This document shows positions 47,620 through 60,400 of a stretch of 64,000 nt of DNA, piece after piece. Numbering within the stretch: position 1 is the stretch's first letter; each line of letters opens with the position of its first letter. Below the pieces are notes generated by a model. It saw only the letters and a program-made list of their open reading frames with translations, was not told the DNA's origin and did no database searches. Source of the DNA: Mya arenaria (lineage: Eukaryota; Mollusca; Bivalvia; Myida; Myidae); NCBI RefSeq assembly GCF_026914265.1, contig NC_069125.1, positions 5,352,117-5,416,116 of the forward strand, in the 5' to 3' direction. The translations under genes were made by a program, and so were the position numbers.

Positions 47620-49110
47620 TTATGCACGGATCCTGAGATATCCGTATGGAACCGAGTCACCTTAAGAAGTGACCTGAATAACAAAATTGATACCGACTTC
47701 CGCTCATGCGCGTATGCTGAGATATTTGCGAAATCAAATACCCCATTTTTATGCCCCCACAAAGTGGCGGCATATAGGGTTGCCCTTGTCCGTACGTACG
47801 TCTGTCCGTACGTCCGTACGTACGTACGTCCCGAAGATTGTTTCCGATCTAATTCTTGAAAACCGTTTGTCCAATCCTCACCAAACTTTAAACACATGTT
47901 TGTGACCATAATATCTTGATCAAGTTCGATAGTCATGGAAATCACTTTAGTCATTTAGGAGTTACGGCCCTTTTTTGCCAAAAATACTTCAAAAATATAT
48001 GTTTCCAATCTAATTCTTGAAAAGTATGTGTCCAATCCTCACCAAACTTTACATACATGATTGTGACCATAATATCTTGATCAAGTTCGATAGCCATGGA
48101 AATCGCTTTGTCATTTAGGAGTTACGGCCCTTTATTTGCAAAAAAAGACTTGAAAAATACGTCCCGAAGATTGTTTCCGATCTAATTCTTGAAAACTGTT
48201 TGTCCAATCCTCACCAAACTTTAAACACATGTTTGTGACCATAATATCTTGATCAAGTTCGATAGTCATGGAAATCGCTTTAGTCATTTAGGAGTTACGG
48301 CCCTTTTTTGCCAAAAATACTTCAAAAATCATTATGGCTTATTTTCTGTGACAAAAAACCGAAGTGGGGGCATCCGTGTCCTATGGACACATTTCTAGTT
48401 AAGGCATTTTTTGCGCCATTAGCAAGGTATAGGAGAAAATTGTTTACGTCTGAAACCTGCGACACAATTACGTCCCAGGTCCTCCGATGGTGGCGTTACG
48501 TGGGGAACCGAACAACCTGGAGAAAAAAAACCCGGTCCCGTTTTTCGCGCTGGCGGGGAAATATCCTGAGATATCTGCGACATTAACTCCCCCACTCCAG
48601 GTATTATGGTGTCATTTGTTACGTAACGGAAAAACTTGTTAACGTCTGAAACCGGTAACGCCATTACGTCAGAGGTGTTGCGACGGTCGCGTTCCGTCGA
48701 GAACCGAGCGACATTAAGAACAAAACCGATCCCGACTACCGCTCATGCGCGGATCCTGAGATATCTGTCACATTACCTTCCATTATAAGGTATGGGGACC
48801 CATTGAAAAGTAACGTATTGGGTACTCTTGTCGACGTCCGAAACCAGTGACCCAATTACGTTCCAGGCGCACCGACGGCGGCGTTACGTCGGGAACGAAG
48901 CCACCTATAGGACAAAACCGGTCCAAACTTCCGCGCATGCGCGGATCCTGAGATACCTACTATATTTACTCCCACATTTTAAGGTATTATGGTGTCATTT
49001 GTTACGTCACGGAGAAACTTGTTGACGTCTGAAACCGGTAACGCCATTACGTTAGAGGTGTTGCGAAGGTCGCGTTACGTCGGGAACCGAGTCACATAAA
49101 GAACCAAAAA
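47620..49110 (+). repeat. CpG-rich satellite array, about 195-bp units
   Basis: Four to five units show shared blocks: CGTCTGAAACC (48448, 48646, 48836, 49026), 'ccattacgt', GTCGCGTTACGTCGGGAACC and 'gctcatgcgcggatcctgag'. Spacing is about 190-198 bp. The first unit is split by the element at 47751-48398. CpG density is far above the AT-rich surroundings. Confidence 0.8.
47751..48398 (+). mobile_element. Helitron/Helentron-type non-autonomous element, family E
   Basis: It begins (TTTTT)ATGCCCCCAC and ends with GTGGGGGCAT (inverted box), a perfect GTGTCC-TAT-GGACAC hairpin, ATTT and CTAG before TT. The core is three units of about 130-165 bp ('ccaatcctcaccaaacttta', 'ttgatcaagttcgatag'), and a (TACG)n run lies at 47790-47830. 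It interrupts a unit of the CpG-rich satellite, which defines its borders between T and T. Confidence 0.8.
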
Positions 49111-49199
49111 AAATGGAAATGAGTTGGTTTTCTAATGTGAATAAGGCAATGTCCTAATAAACAAAATTTAAAAAAGGTTCATTCAAAAACGATGTCCTC

Positions 49200-49985
49200 A
49201 AAGCCAGGAGTAAAATTAAACACATCTATGACTCAAACTCAATGAAAACAGCTAAAACAGTGATATGGAATAACCAAACAATTTGCAATATAGGACACAC
49301 TCTGTTCTTCAAACAATGGTATGAAAACCGTAGACAGTATTTTGAACATAATTTTGACTTTAGAACAAACAATTTCTACGAATTTGATCAAATAGAATAC
49401 CTATACAACATAAGGAAACAGATGTTATAAAGTATCAACCACTTGTTCTATCAATTCCATTACATATTAAGACACAGCTGACTACAGATGGGACTATTCA
49501 AAGTAATATTCAACAATTTAAAGAAAAAGTTGAAACATCAATACAAACAAACTTTTGCATTCGATTTTGTTGCAAAATACTCTTCAACAGACTTCTGAAA
49601 CAAAATGGAAAGAAACTCTGGAAATTAGTGAAAATCTAGATTGGAAAACTATATATGGTAGCATTTACAAATCAGCGATAGATACAACATTGCGCAGCTT
49701 CAACTACGAATTCCTTATGAGAATATTACCGACCAACAAATTTCTGTTTAAACTCAAATTATTTGATTGCAGTCTATGCACATTTTGCAATTCAAATGTA
49801 CAATCAATTGAACATTTATATTGGGAGTGTCAAAACACAACAGGTATGGAACAAATAAAAAATAAATATATCAATATTTTTTTCCTTTCTGAAAAGACTC
49901 AAATTCGCTCATTTCTGTTGTTTTGTGAATTTTATACATTTCAAGATTGTCCAGTCCAATTTTGAAACACTTTGTTTATATACCT
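49200..49985 (+). mobile_element. LINE 3' fragment
   Basis: Broken open frames encode the C-terminal part of a non-LTR retrotransposon protein: TVIWNNQTICNIGHTLFFKQW, then NYEFLMRILPTNKFLFKL followed by CTFCNSNVQSIEHLYWEC, a Cys-Cys-His-Cys knuckle. It is a different LINE type from that in the foldback. RT motifs are absent. Confidence 0.7.
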
Positions 49986-50184
49986 AGTTTTTAAGTCGTA
50001 TAATGAAATCCCTCCAGAGTATTAAAATCTATATTAACGGGGACACGTATTCATCATGTCTTGCGGGGAGAAAATTTCCCTGATATTTCCAACATTTTTT
50101 TGCAACTCACTTACAGGGGGCTAGGAAAGTTACTATTTCATTCCTCTAAGCAGCTACCGCCTATGACGCCAGAGTCAAAAATTA

Positions 50185-51555
50185 TGTTTGTTTGATCAAT
50201 AATCTTAAGTGGGTGATGTTTCCATTGGTCTAGATGAAGGCTCCGGACGCGAGTTCTTGCAGCTGTCTACAGAAAGACAAACAAAGACCCGTCATGTGGC
50301 AAATGCACGCGACATAAGGTATTTAGAAAGCATTGCCAGTCATATTAAAGCTTAGAAATAAATATTCTTATTTTGTAACAAAATGCTGATGTGAATTTGA
50401 TTTAAATATAAAAAAATAAAAACAAGTGTACCAATAATTATTATTTCTAAACAAATGACTTTTCCTTTAAAAAAGAGAAAACCAACCGAGAGCTTTTGCT
50501 GTACTGAGACCCTGCAAGAGATCCTGTTCATCTATAAAGGACGTAAAGAGACAAGCGCCCAGCTGAAATGTTTCAGAAAAGCAGCCTGTTTTTCCTCAGC
50601 ATCTGTACTTCACGTCAGAGCGGATGGTTCAAGGGATCTGCAGTGGGCGTAAACAAACTGTGTAACATCATGAATGAAACGAAAGCAGATGCCGGCATTG
50701 ACGAAGCGAGAATTACTCCCTAGGTATTTTTAACAACAATTTATTCATTAAAAAAATATCTCACCCTCCTCTAATTTTTTACGGCATATTGTCATAGTTG
50801 TTTTTCTTTGTTGCTTCTCGTGTCAAAGATTTGCTCTCTTTTGTATACATACATTTCAAACCACAAAACACATGCTCAAATACTTTTTCATATCATCTTA
50901 GTTTCAAATTGCCCTAGGCCCGTATTCAATAAGCATCTTTGTGAATATTTTCAACTTAGTGAGAATTTCGTAAATTTTGACTTCCCGCTACTTTTCATCA
51001 GATTTATTCATATATATGCATATATTGTTTAGACCATTTTCTTGCTTATTTTCATAATTTTGGTGTACAAACATTGTTCGTTTTCTTAAAATTCAAATTA
51101 GAAAATAGGCAAAGTTGAAAATTGTTACTAAGATGCTTATTGAATACGGCCCAGCTGTATTTGGTTATCTGTTGATGCTCTTTTGCAGTGCCAGAACACG
51201 AATGGTTCAGAAGCTCAGCGACGAAGGTGTACCTCCAAACCAAATCGTCCAAATTTCAGGCCATAAGAATGTAAACAGCCTGAATAATTACAGTAAATTG
51301 AACACAAACCAGTCTATGGAGATCTCGGATAATTCTGTCAAATGCTAATTCCAATGGTTGACCAACTAATGCATCCAGAAGAAACTTGCCTGCAGCCGAT
51401 GCTGCTACGAACATGTCCCGTGGTTTCTTCTTCCTATTTCATGGGAAATGTCACTTTCAATTTTGAGAATCAAGAACAAAACACTCTCTCGCAAAAGCAG
51501 CATGTGGTGACGGAAATCCACAAATTCCTTCGCCATGTTCCAGTCAGGGGATGAA
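50185..51555 (+). pseudogene. Decayed Crypton-type tyrosine recombinase
   Basis: Pieces in order on the plus strand match the DUF3504/Crypton recombinase region: REFLQLSTERQTKTRH (about 50250), DPVHL and DKRPAEMFQKSSLFFLSI (about 50510-50600), KGSAVGVNKLCNIMNETK (about 50635-50690), then RTRMVQKLSDEGVPPNQI and SGHKNVNSLNNYS (51188-51300), which carry the catalytic H and Tyr region. The C-terminal tail SSSYFMGNVTFNF (about 51430) also fits. In-frame stops fall in the DPVHL region and after 'ARITP', and a MITE lies between the last two blocks, so the copy is dead. Confidence 0.7.
50916..51154. mobile_element. MITE inserted in the Crypton remnant
   Basis: The ends read GGCCCGTATTCAATAAGCAT and, inverted, GGGCCGTATTCAATAAGCAT, extended by 'ctt.gt.a.aattttcaactt' to about 42 bp. 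The total is about 240 bp. It lies between the two recombinase blocks and therefore postdates the Crypton copy. Confidence 0.7.
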
Positions 51556-54055
51556 ACGACCTGTCCGAGATTCCGACTGATATCTGATAGCGAGAGCGAT
51601 TGGACTATTTCTTAAAGTTAAACAACTGTCGTTTTATTGGTAAACCCCCATTTGTGTTAATAACAATGTCGACTTGAAATATTCCATTCAGTAAATGCCT
51701 ACGTGTAATTCGGTTTGTATTAATGTGCTCTTTAATTTTATTTGTTTATTGTTAATAAACTGTTTCTATTTTGAAATATATGCATAAATAAAGTTCATTG
51801 ATGAATAGTTTTTTAAAGTTTGCACTGAAACATGAGTAATTACTAAACTACAACATAATGACTTTGATAACTACTTTTTCGGCGAACCGGAAATAGAAAA
51901 TACGGTTACACAATTTGCATGAGGGTGTCCCACGGGTAGCTTCGTAAATATCACTCTTTTCAAAAAGGGGGTTACATTAAGAAATAAATTTAAAAAACTA
52001 ATAAAACTCCGAAAATAAGCAAAAAACAACAACACAGTACTATATTTTTTTATGAAACTCGTGAAATAAAATACAATCTTACACTGACATAACCAAATAT
52101 CCTCTATATAGTTCACCCAGTCAGCACCAAATATTTTATTTAACGTGTGGCGTAACCACGTGTGAAATATTAACTTTTTTGTATACACGAGGTGAAATAT
52201 ATTGCGATCTTACACTGAAACAAATATTTATTTTGTTTATTATTAGCCAAAAAGTATATAAAATGACATTTTATTGTAGTTGTTCATAAAACTGGCATAC
52301 AATGTATCTGAACGTTAAGTTATTTTGGAAATGACGGCAATACAAATTGTTTTCAATCACTGTGCACGCTGGCGTTTAATTTCGAAAAGATAGCCTGAAT
52401 ACTGAAAGTATCATATTGTTTTAAAATATCATTTTCATTTCAATAATAAATCTCTATAAATCACCGGAATCGTTATGAAAAATATCTACAAAACTGCCGT
52501 ATATAATACTGAAAATGAACTGCTTTGAATGATAAATTACCTCTTTAAAAACAAATCGTTTGTTCATCCATATAAACAAGGCATCATCTGCGCAAAGTAA
52601 GGCATTTATTGGTATACGTTAAATAATGAGTTCTTGTAATTTATACACTTTAACACTACGTGTTGTTTTATTAACAGCCGGATCTGCCTGTTAGACTTAG
52701 TCTCATTTTCGGACTGAGGTTGAAAGCCAGACAAAAATCGTCGTAAAAGTACAAGCATCTCCCAAAGTGGCACACAACATTGAAATTATTTGACACTATG
52801 TCGTTGTCACTTTGATGCCAGGGCTAAAACAGTGCTACAGACTTGGATGAAATACCTGGAAATATAATGACGTTCAAACGTTTACTTTATTGATTTATTC
52901 GAGATTGTTGGGATAAGAGTGAGGTTGTGCACACAAACTGGTTTAAACCCCCAGTAAATTTACATTTTACTTACCGTTCCAAGGCGGTACCTAACAACCC
53001 TTGATAAACATTACCTAGTTTTTTATGTATAGTTTGTATGCACTGTGCTGTTTGTGGAGTTTTGTGCTGTTCTTCCATGTTTCTTGTTTGTGATTTTATG
53101 TTCTATGTCTTTGGCGTTTCCCAGTGCCATTAAACCGGGTTTATGTTTAAACTTTTTGCTACTGAGCTTGTTTCTGTAGCTTTTCGCATAAATATTGGAC
53201 AAAATCGATTCCATGTCCCTATATACTGGTGGCTAGCCTTAAATTCACAGCATTTTCTATGTGCTATTACTAAGTGCCCGGCCTAGGCTACATCCATGTA
53301 ACACATAACTATGGTTACCTTGTTGGTTTCCATGAGCACTAGACTTACAATGACGGGGTCGTCTATACAGCCATAACTCTCTACTAGGTAGATTTTCGGG
53401 CTCAAAACGGAAGCCAGTCTAAACACCTCGTAACAACATAAGTCCTCTCCGCGTTCGAACACTATCCTGTAACCTTTGGCCATTGTGACGTTGATACGAT
53501 TGGTCGATGTTAGGTGTCCTGGGTGGAAACTCACGAACATACCCATTTTTATACCTATCGTGTAAAATGTTCAATATCTCTGGACCATCTTAATACGAGA
53601 AAACATCATCATGAACTGTCAGCGCAATGCGACTTATATCAATATGTATTACTCAGGATAAGGTGCGGCCTTTTTTTCATATCTACAATTTAAAAAAAAA
53701 TCATAACAGATAGGATGAATGCTTGGAATCGTGCAACAAATAGTCTATTCAGTGTTCATCATGAGGCCTTTAAGACGGGAGGAGACTAAACTGGTAATGA
53801 TATCTCATAACGTATTTCGAGTAGATATATGTATGGTGGCATATAACTGCCGCAAGACAACGTAACATTCGCGAATTGTTTCGTGTTAACCACTTAATTT
53901 TCGCGATAATTATCTAGCTTATCTAGTTACCTTTTTGGTAAGATAAATATCATAAGACTAAGTGCACAGAACTGCCACCCATTACGTTTTTAGCTGTACA
54001 ACACTAACATGTTAACTAGTTATGGTTTGCGAATTCCACTTCATAAGTAACATAA
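51556..54055. other. Intergenic DNA without a supported gene
   Basis: A minus-strand open frame at 53546-53283 (87 codons with an ATG, GYRIVFERGEDLCCYEVFRL) has balanced composition but matches nothing I recognise. The segment 52930-53215 reads like a dispersed repeat unit. Just before 54056 lies a 58-bp block (53996-54053) that recurs inside the following element. Confidence 0.35.
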
Positions 54056-55625
54056 CAAGAGGCCAATGAGGGCCTATGCTCTACTGGCATGGCTCTTGAG
54101 GTCATTTTCAATACAGAGCATGTATGTATGGGTAATAGGCAACAAACATATAGTTCACGTTTTGTGTTTAGGTTAGCTTAAAACATTGCACGTTCAGCAT
54201 CTGAGGACATAAAGTGTTGTAAGCAGATTAGTTTCATTAACTATTTTAATACGTGCCAAGAAAAGGTCATCTGAGAAAAAAAATGCTTTCAAAACTGTAC
54301 TCATGGTCAAAATTTCATTTCTGTACCTTTCAAAATATTAATAAGTTTGTCAAAAGGTCAAAGTCAAGGTCATCCGAGGACAACATTGATGCTCGTTTGC
54401 AAAACTGTACACATGGTCCAAATTTCATTGTTGTAGCTTTAAAAATAAAAAAGTAGGTCAAAAGGGGTGTGGCCAGCTTTGGCCCTAGGGGCATAATTTC
54501 AACTATTTTGCTAGACGGTCATCATATGATGTACAACACTAACATGTTAACTAGTTATGGTTTGCGAATGCCACTTCATAAGTAACATAACAAGATGCCC
54601 ATGAGGGCCTATGCTATGACCGTCTAGCAAAACAGTTGAAATTATGCCCCTAGGGCCAAAGCTGGCCACACGGGCATAATTTCAACTGTTTTGCTAGACG
54701 GTCATCATATGATGCTCCACAACAAATATCAAAGGTATGAGCCTTGTGGTTTGAAACAAGAAGATTTTAAAAATATTTCTTAAATAAGTCTCTAGGAATC
54801 TTGTGACCCCCGGGGTATTGCCAGTTTTGACCACAGGGGCATAATTTGACCAACCATGGTAGCGGACCACTAAATTATGCCTTATTCAAAATAGCAAGGG
54901 TCTGCATAGCTTATTTAGACAAAAAGATTTTCAAACATTCCCAATTTAAGTATACCAAACCTGTGAACCCGGGGGATGGCCAGTAATGACCCCAGGGTCA
55001 TAATTTGAACAAACATTCACAAGCAATTGTGTTTAGATGGATGCGCGAACACATAAAAAGATTTTCAAACATTTCCCAATTTAAGTATACCAAACCTGTG
55101 AACCAGGGGGCGTGGCCAGTAATGACCTCAGGGCATAATTTGAACAAACATTCACAACCAACTGTGTTTAGATGGATGCGCGAATGACAGACACTTTAGC
55201 CAATAGAGCTAAAAATGGCCTTTCGCCTTTCAACAAGAACAAGGGGGTAATTCACAAAATCAACTGCAGAACCAAAAAGCAAGTTGTCTCCCTTTAATCC
55301 TAGACTTGACTTTACATGTAAATTTGGCTAAAAATAGACTTTGCTTATGTAGACTTGGCTAAAACTGACTTAGCTAAAAAAAGCATTTTTTTATACTTTT
55401 AAGGCCCATAACGTAGGCATGCATGGGCGGATCTGGCTGCTTTTCGAAAGGAACCGAGCTCTGATGGATATCTAAGTACTGTACAAGTTTCATCGAGATG
55501 CAATCAAAACTGTATCGTGTTCACAAGCAATTGTTAACAGACGCACTGACGCACGGACGCATATATACGACGTACACATTACCATCGCATAAGCTCTTCT
55601 GGCCTTTGGCCAGTAGAGCTAAAAA
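54056..55625 (-). mobile_element. Helentron-type non-autonomous element, family A (copy 2, rearranged)
   Basis: On the minus strand it starts TTTTTAGCTCTACTGGCCAA (55625) and ends with GCCAGTAGAGC, an AGGCC/GGCCT hairpin and CTTG next to TT (54056). Internal units contain 'gggcataatttcaact' and 'cccagg..cataatttga' blocks. At 54532-54606 it contains a copy of the host DNA that lies just outside its 3' end, together with the 3' hairpin. Immediately beyond lies a 34-bp inverted repeat (54613-54704). Confidence 0.8.
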
Positions 55626-56397
55626 TTAGATAACATTCGTGTTACCACTTAAATATAAGTATAAAACTATAAATGCACTTTTCTAGCAGTAAATGGTAAT
55701 CTAGTTTTGGCTTGCGAATTCCACTTAATAAATAACATAATAACGGGTTAACTGGATAAGATTCGTGTTACCAGCTATATATAAATATACATTTATCTCT
55801 AATTTGATTGTTCAAATTACATTCCATCAACAAATGGTATTCATATTCGAGTGTGTGACAGATTTTACATATTCTTTTTTCTCTAGGAAAAAGCAATTCT
55901 GTTTTTTTTCTCCATTAAAAATGTTCAGATATGCTTGATATTCAAATTTATCAAATGATATATTTTCTACAAATTTATTCATCTGAACTCATGCCACAAA
56001 TACATGACAAAAGGCTTGAGAACATACATATATTGAGGCATTGCAAACTCTATACATACTAAACATAAAACACAAATAAGTATAATAATACAATGATATT
56101 TCAATGTGCTTAACATTAGTATGTGTTGCAATTAGATAATTACATATGACACCTTACTAAAGTTCAAAGTTTATTTATACACTCAATGCAAACAGAGTTT
56201 ACAAATATGAGGATATTATAAGTGCTAAGTATAACAAGGCTTTATGCAGGCACATAGTGAATACATATATGAAAACAAAGTATACAATTGGTTTAAAGTT
56301 AATCATGCAGAATCAAAATTATGTCAAGTTTAATAATTTTAAAAAGAAAAATCAACATTATGCCAATTAACAAAATTCTCCGGAAGAGGATGTACAT
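55626..56397. other. AT-rich intergenic DNA
   Basis: This contains a diverged copy (about 55693-55740) of the 'ctagttatggtttgcgaattcc' block found at 53996 and 54532. No gene is seen. Confidence 0.45.
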
Positions 56398-57110
56398 TTA
56401 AGGTATATAGCATGGGAGAATTCTCCAATTTAATACGCCGAATAAGCGAGTGATATACGTAATAAACAGTTTTAACACTGAGTGGTAAACGATTTTAAAA
56501 TGTGTTAAACAAATATTGAGTTTCCTAAAATCATTTTCATTTGTAATTGTAAAGAGATTCAGGAATTTAACATAACTTGGTGTAACATAAAATACAAATT
56601 TTATTAACGTCTTTCTCATATTTAAAAAAATCAGGACATTCTATTATATAGTGGTATTCGTCACCTATCGTTCTATTGCAACGCGTGCATTTTCTATTAT
56701 CGTATGGGACATTACCCCATCGACCAGTTTCACATGGTAATTTGTGATTTCTCATTCGTAATTTTGCATAACTTTTTGTATTTATATCATAGGTGTTATA
56801 AAGATATTTTTCCATTTCAAACTTTCTTTTAATTATTTAATAAAATCTGAAGCTTGTGGATGTGTTTAATGTACTGTACCAGTCATTAATAAACAAATAT
56901 TTTAACTTTTGTGATACTAAGAGGGTTAACCATCTACAGTTAGTAAATGTATTTGATAACCAAATTCCATACATTCCTGTTTTTATTAACATATTTTTAA
57001 TATTATTTATCCAGATTAATTTATTTTGACTCCCGCTATTTTGAAGATCATCATAAAGACAATACATCGCATAGTAAAGTTTTGTAGACAATTTTATTAT
57101 ATAGTTTATG
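56398..57110 (-). mobile_element. LINE 3' fragment
   Basis: Minus-strand frames encode IWINNIKNMLIKTGMYGIW, then LRMRNHKLPCETGRW and CTRCNRTIGDEYHYIIEC, the C-terminal zinc-binding region of a LINE related to the one in the foldback. Stops and a frame change interrupt it, and no RT domain remains. Confidence 0.75.
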
Positions 57111-57439
57111 GAGCTCTAAAACACCTCACCAAGTGTAAACGTACGACTATTACTTTTCTAAAGTTGAATTGTGTTCTGACAATCCCATAAACATACATTC
57201 CTGATATAGTTTAGACGCTCAGGTGTTCAATGACAGATATATTTTGCAATTTGATTTAATTTATTCATATTGTTTCTGTTATATAAACGCACGCAAGCGT
57301 GACATATTCTAACTGCGAGTACAGTAGATTTTGAACTCGTAACTGTTTTATTTCAGTTGTTAGTAAAAATTCTCATTTATGCTACTTTTAACGTGCGATA
57401 TTTAAAATTTCTATCGTTGTTTATGTACAGGCTACAAAA

Positions 57440-60400
57440 ATGAAATGCGTCATTCTACTTGCCCTAGTGACGATCAAAGTATTCGAACAGAGTTGGATCA
57501 CTGTCGGTCAGATATTTGAGCCGCCTTCTGATTTAGCACGGTTGTGTCCCCTGAGCACATTTTGTAACAAAACAGGGGAGCCTGCCACTCAGTTACCCGG
57601 GAACGAGGCTTGCTGTCAGTCGTGTGGCTGTGACGCGGATTGTGGGCGACGGAGGGACTGCTGCACGTATGAGATGGACACGTGGCGGCTTGTAGAGCAG
57701 AACATGAGTGCATGCGTCTCACCTTTGTACAATGCAGGGCCCTTGCAAGAGGCCCTCACATTCAGGTACCACATGGTGGACCGATGCACGGATAGGACTC
57801 ACAACTGTACGTCAGACGGGCTGTACCCATGGGGCAGCATGTTTCCCCATTCGTCCAAATCTGACGGATTTGTTTATTATAACATGTTTTGCGCATTATG
57901 TAATGACATTTCTGATGTTGTTCCCTGGAAATTAGCAGTCGCCTGCCCCAATGATGCATTGATTTGGGGCGAAAGCATATCTTACACTCATACTGTCGAG
58001 CTATTCTTGAATGGCAGGTCGAACGAAATTGAAAGCTGCTTCTTTTACTTTAGTCCACCGCAAGAGCCTGACGTCCGACATGAGCGATGCTTCCAAAATG
58101 AAAAAGTAATGAGACACTGTATGAACGACAGTGAATACAGTAACGAGATCAAAGAGGACTTGCAACAGAAATGTTTCTCGTTCAACGCCACGTACACGCA
58201 TCCCTCACTCTTTCTAAACACTGCGTACGCGAACGTGTACTGTTACTTGTGCGGTGGGATGGCAACCGAGTTACATACCGAGTGTAAAAGCCATGATGGG
58301 GAGGGCAAGCTGATGAACGACCAGTCGTTTGTGATGATCCTGGACAGTATACTAGTCCAACCCAAGAATAACTCCATGACCTGGGAGCATTGCTATCAAG
58401 TAAGTTGGGTTTTTTTCAGATTTAATACCAGGCTACGTCATTTGATCGCTCAATATAAATTGTATAATTATATGATCTCAGTGTCTTTTAAGTAACCGTC
58501 ACTCAGCGTTATTGCATATGTTGCGATATTTTCCAAAACTGATCTTTTAAATGTCCATGGTTCGTTTACTTAACTATTTTAGGACATATTAAAAATGAAA
58601 ATAAATAAAAAGAACAAACTGTTTGATAGCAAGGCAGTTTCAGAAAGGCTTCGCAAAAACAAAACAATACAAAACCTGTTTTCTATAAAATAAATAAGAA
58701 GCGGACTTGAAATGTTAAATGATTCGGTGGTTCTTTTTTTAATGAAACTTCAGTTTATGTTATTATAAAGAGGATACGTGTTTGATTTAGTGAAAGAACG
58801 GAAGCGAACGGAACGTCATTTCGGAAATAACGTCGTTGAAATTGTGTCCCAGCCCTGTGCGCGCTGACGTTTAAATTGGAAGTGAGAGCGGGCTAAAATT
58901 TCAAAACTGTGAAGAATATCAAAATGTTTTTTCACTGTTTTGAACCAGTGAAGTATCATTTTTATTTTGAATTCTTGAATTTAAATGTTATAGTTTAAAA
59001 TAAGCAGATAATAAACAAATATTCAAAGACAACTGTTAGATGTTATTTATAATAAATGTTAAGTTTTCTATTTCATTTCATTTATGCCAAACAAAATATT
59101 TATTATCTTAACCTTGAGTTAAATAAACAAATAAAAACCGTGTAGGTGTTCCAACAAGCAGGGCATCTTATTTCTGCCACAGTCGGGCTTGTTATTGACA
59201 GTACATATCTATTGCACATAGTATTAAAGCGCAATAATTGTATACTGAAACAATTTAATGAAAGTGGTTAGTAAAAAACTGTTAATGCAATTCAACAAAT
59301 ACACGTATAAGTTATACAGCACAATATATTTATGCAAGAAATTTCTTTTCAAAGGTGAATTTATCAGGTCAATATTTCATTCAAATTGTCCACAAATGAA
59401 AAATTACGCTTAATCGGCAATCAAACTTCACATCCACTAATACAGATATACCAAGCCAGAGTGAAAACCAGAGTTAAAACTTCAGCCCAATCATGAAATG
59501 TAAAAAGCTCTGGAAAACTGTACCCACCACAAGCTGCAACGAGTATGAACAAATAATGCACTTGTGCCGTGTATGTACAATTTTAACCTTTTCAGATCGA
59601 AATTTAAATGCACGTTTATAAATAATGTCCATAAATATTTTCGAACTATTAATGTTTAAGGACACCCAAACTCTTGAAAGGTTCAAATGCGCAAACGAAG
59701 TCTTAAATTATGGCAATCATTGAATATGATGTCCCTTTGAGATTTCTACCACTTTTAGCGTGAATTTTGACGGTGGACACTTCATTCAATTCATTCGTTC
59801 AAAACCCTTACAGCAAGGAGCATCGAACACGATAGTTTCCGTCCATAAGGTAATGCCAACATTGAATGTTTGCTTCAACTGAAAGGAAACTATTTTCATT
59901 TGACCATTGAGACGATTCGTTTGAACTGTCCCGACTTGTGGCTGTCTTCCTCAGCACTTTAACTGATCCCCTACAAATATTAGAAATCATCCACATTAAT
60001 GTTTAACTAATGATTAAATCAATGTCAAATTGAAAAGATAAACATGCATGAGACGGGATTCAAACATGATATATGCAACACAAATTCATTTAATATGTAA
60101 TTGCAATTCAAATATATGTACATACAGGCACTGGTTCCTCTGAATGAGTAGAGAAAATTGATGAATTGCTCAAAGTTCCTATACACAGTGGATTAGTGCT
60201 CCTACATTTTGGTAGTGTCCGGAGTCAATGCCGCTCACAGCTCTCAACAAGAACAAACTTCGCACTCGTACATTGGTAACGGAAACAGTAACAAACTAAA
60301 AATATGTTTTATGTGTTGATGATACTTAACAAACAACTACATCCTAATTATGATAATAAAAGCACGCTTTTATTTTATGATTTCGATGTGTACTACACCC

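Noticed and set aside
47526-47954. Frames with repeated YVRT/VRTS tetrads
   Set aside because: They translate the (TACG)n and (TA)n runs, not protein.
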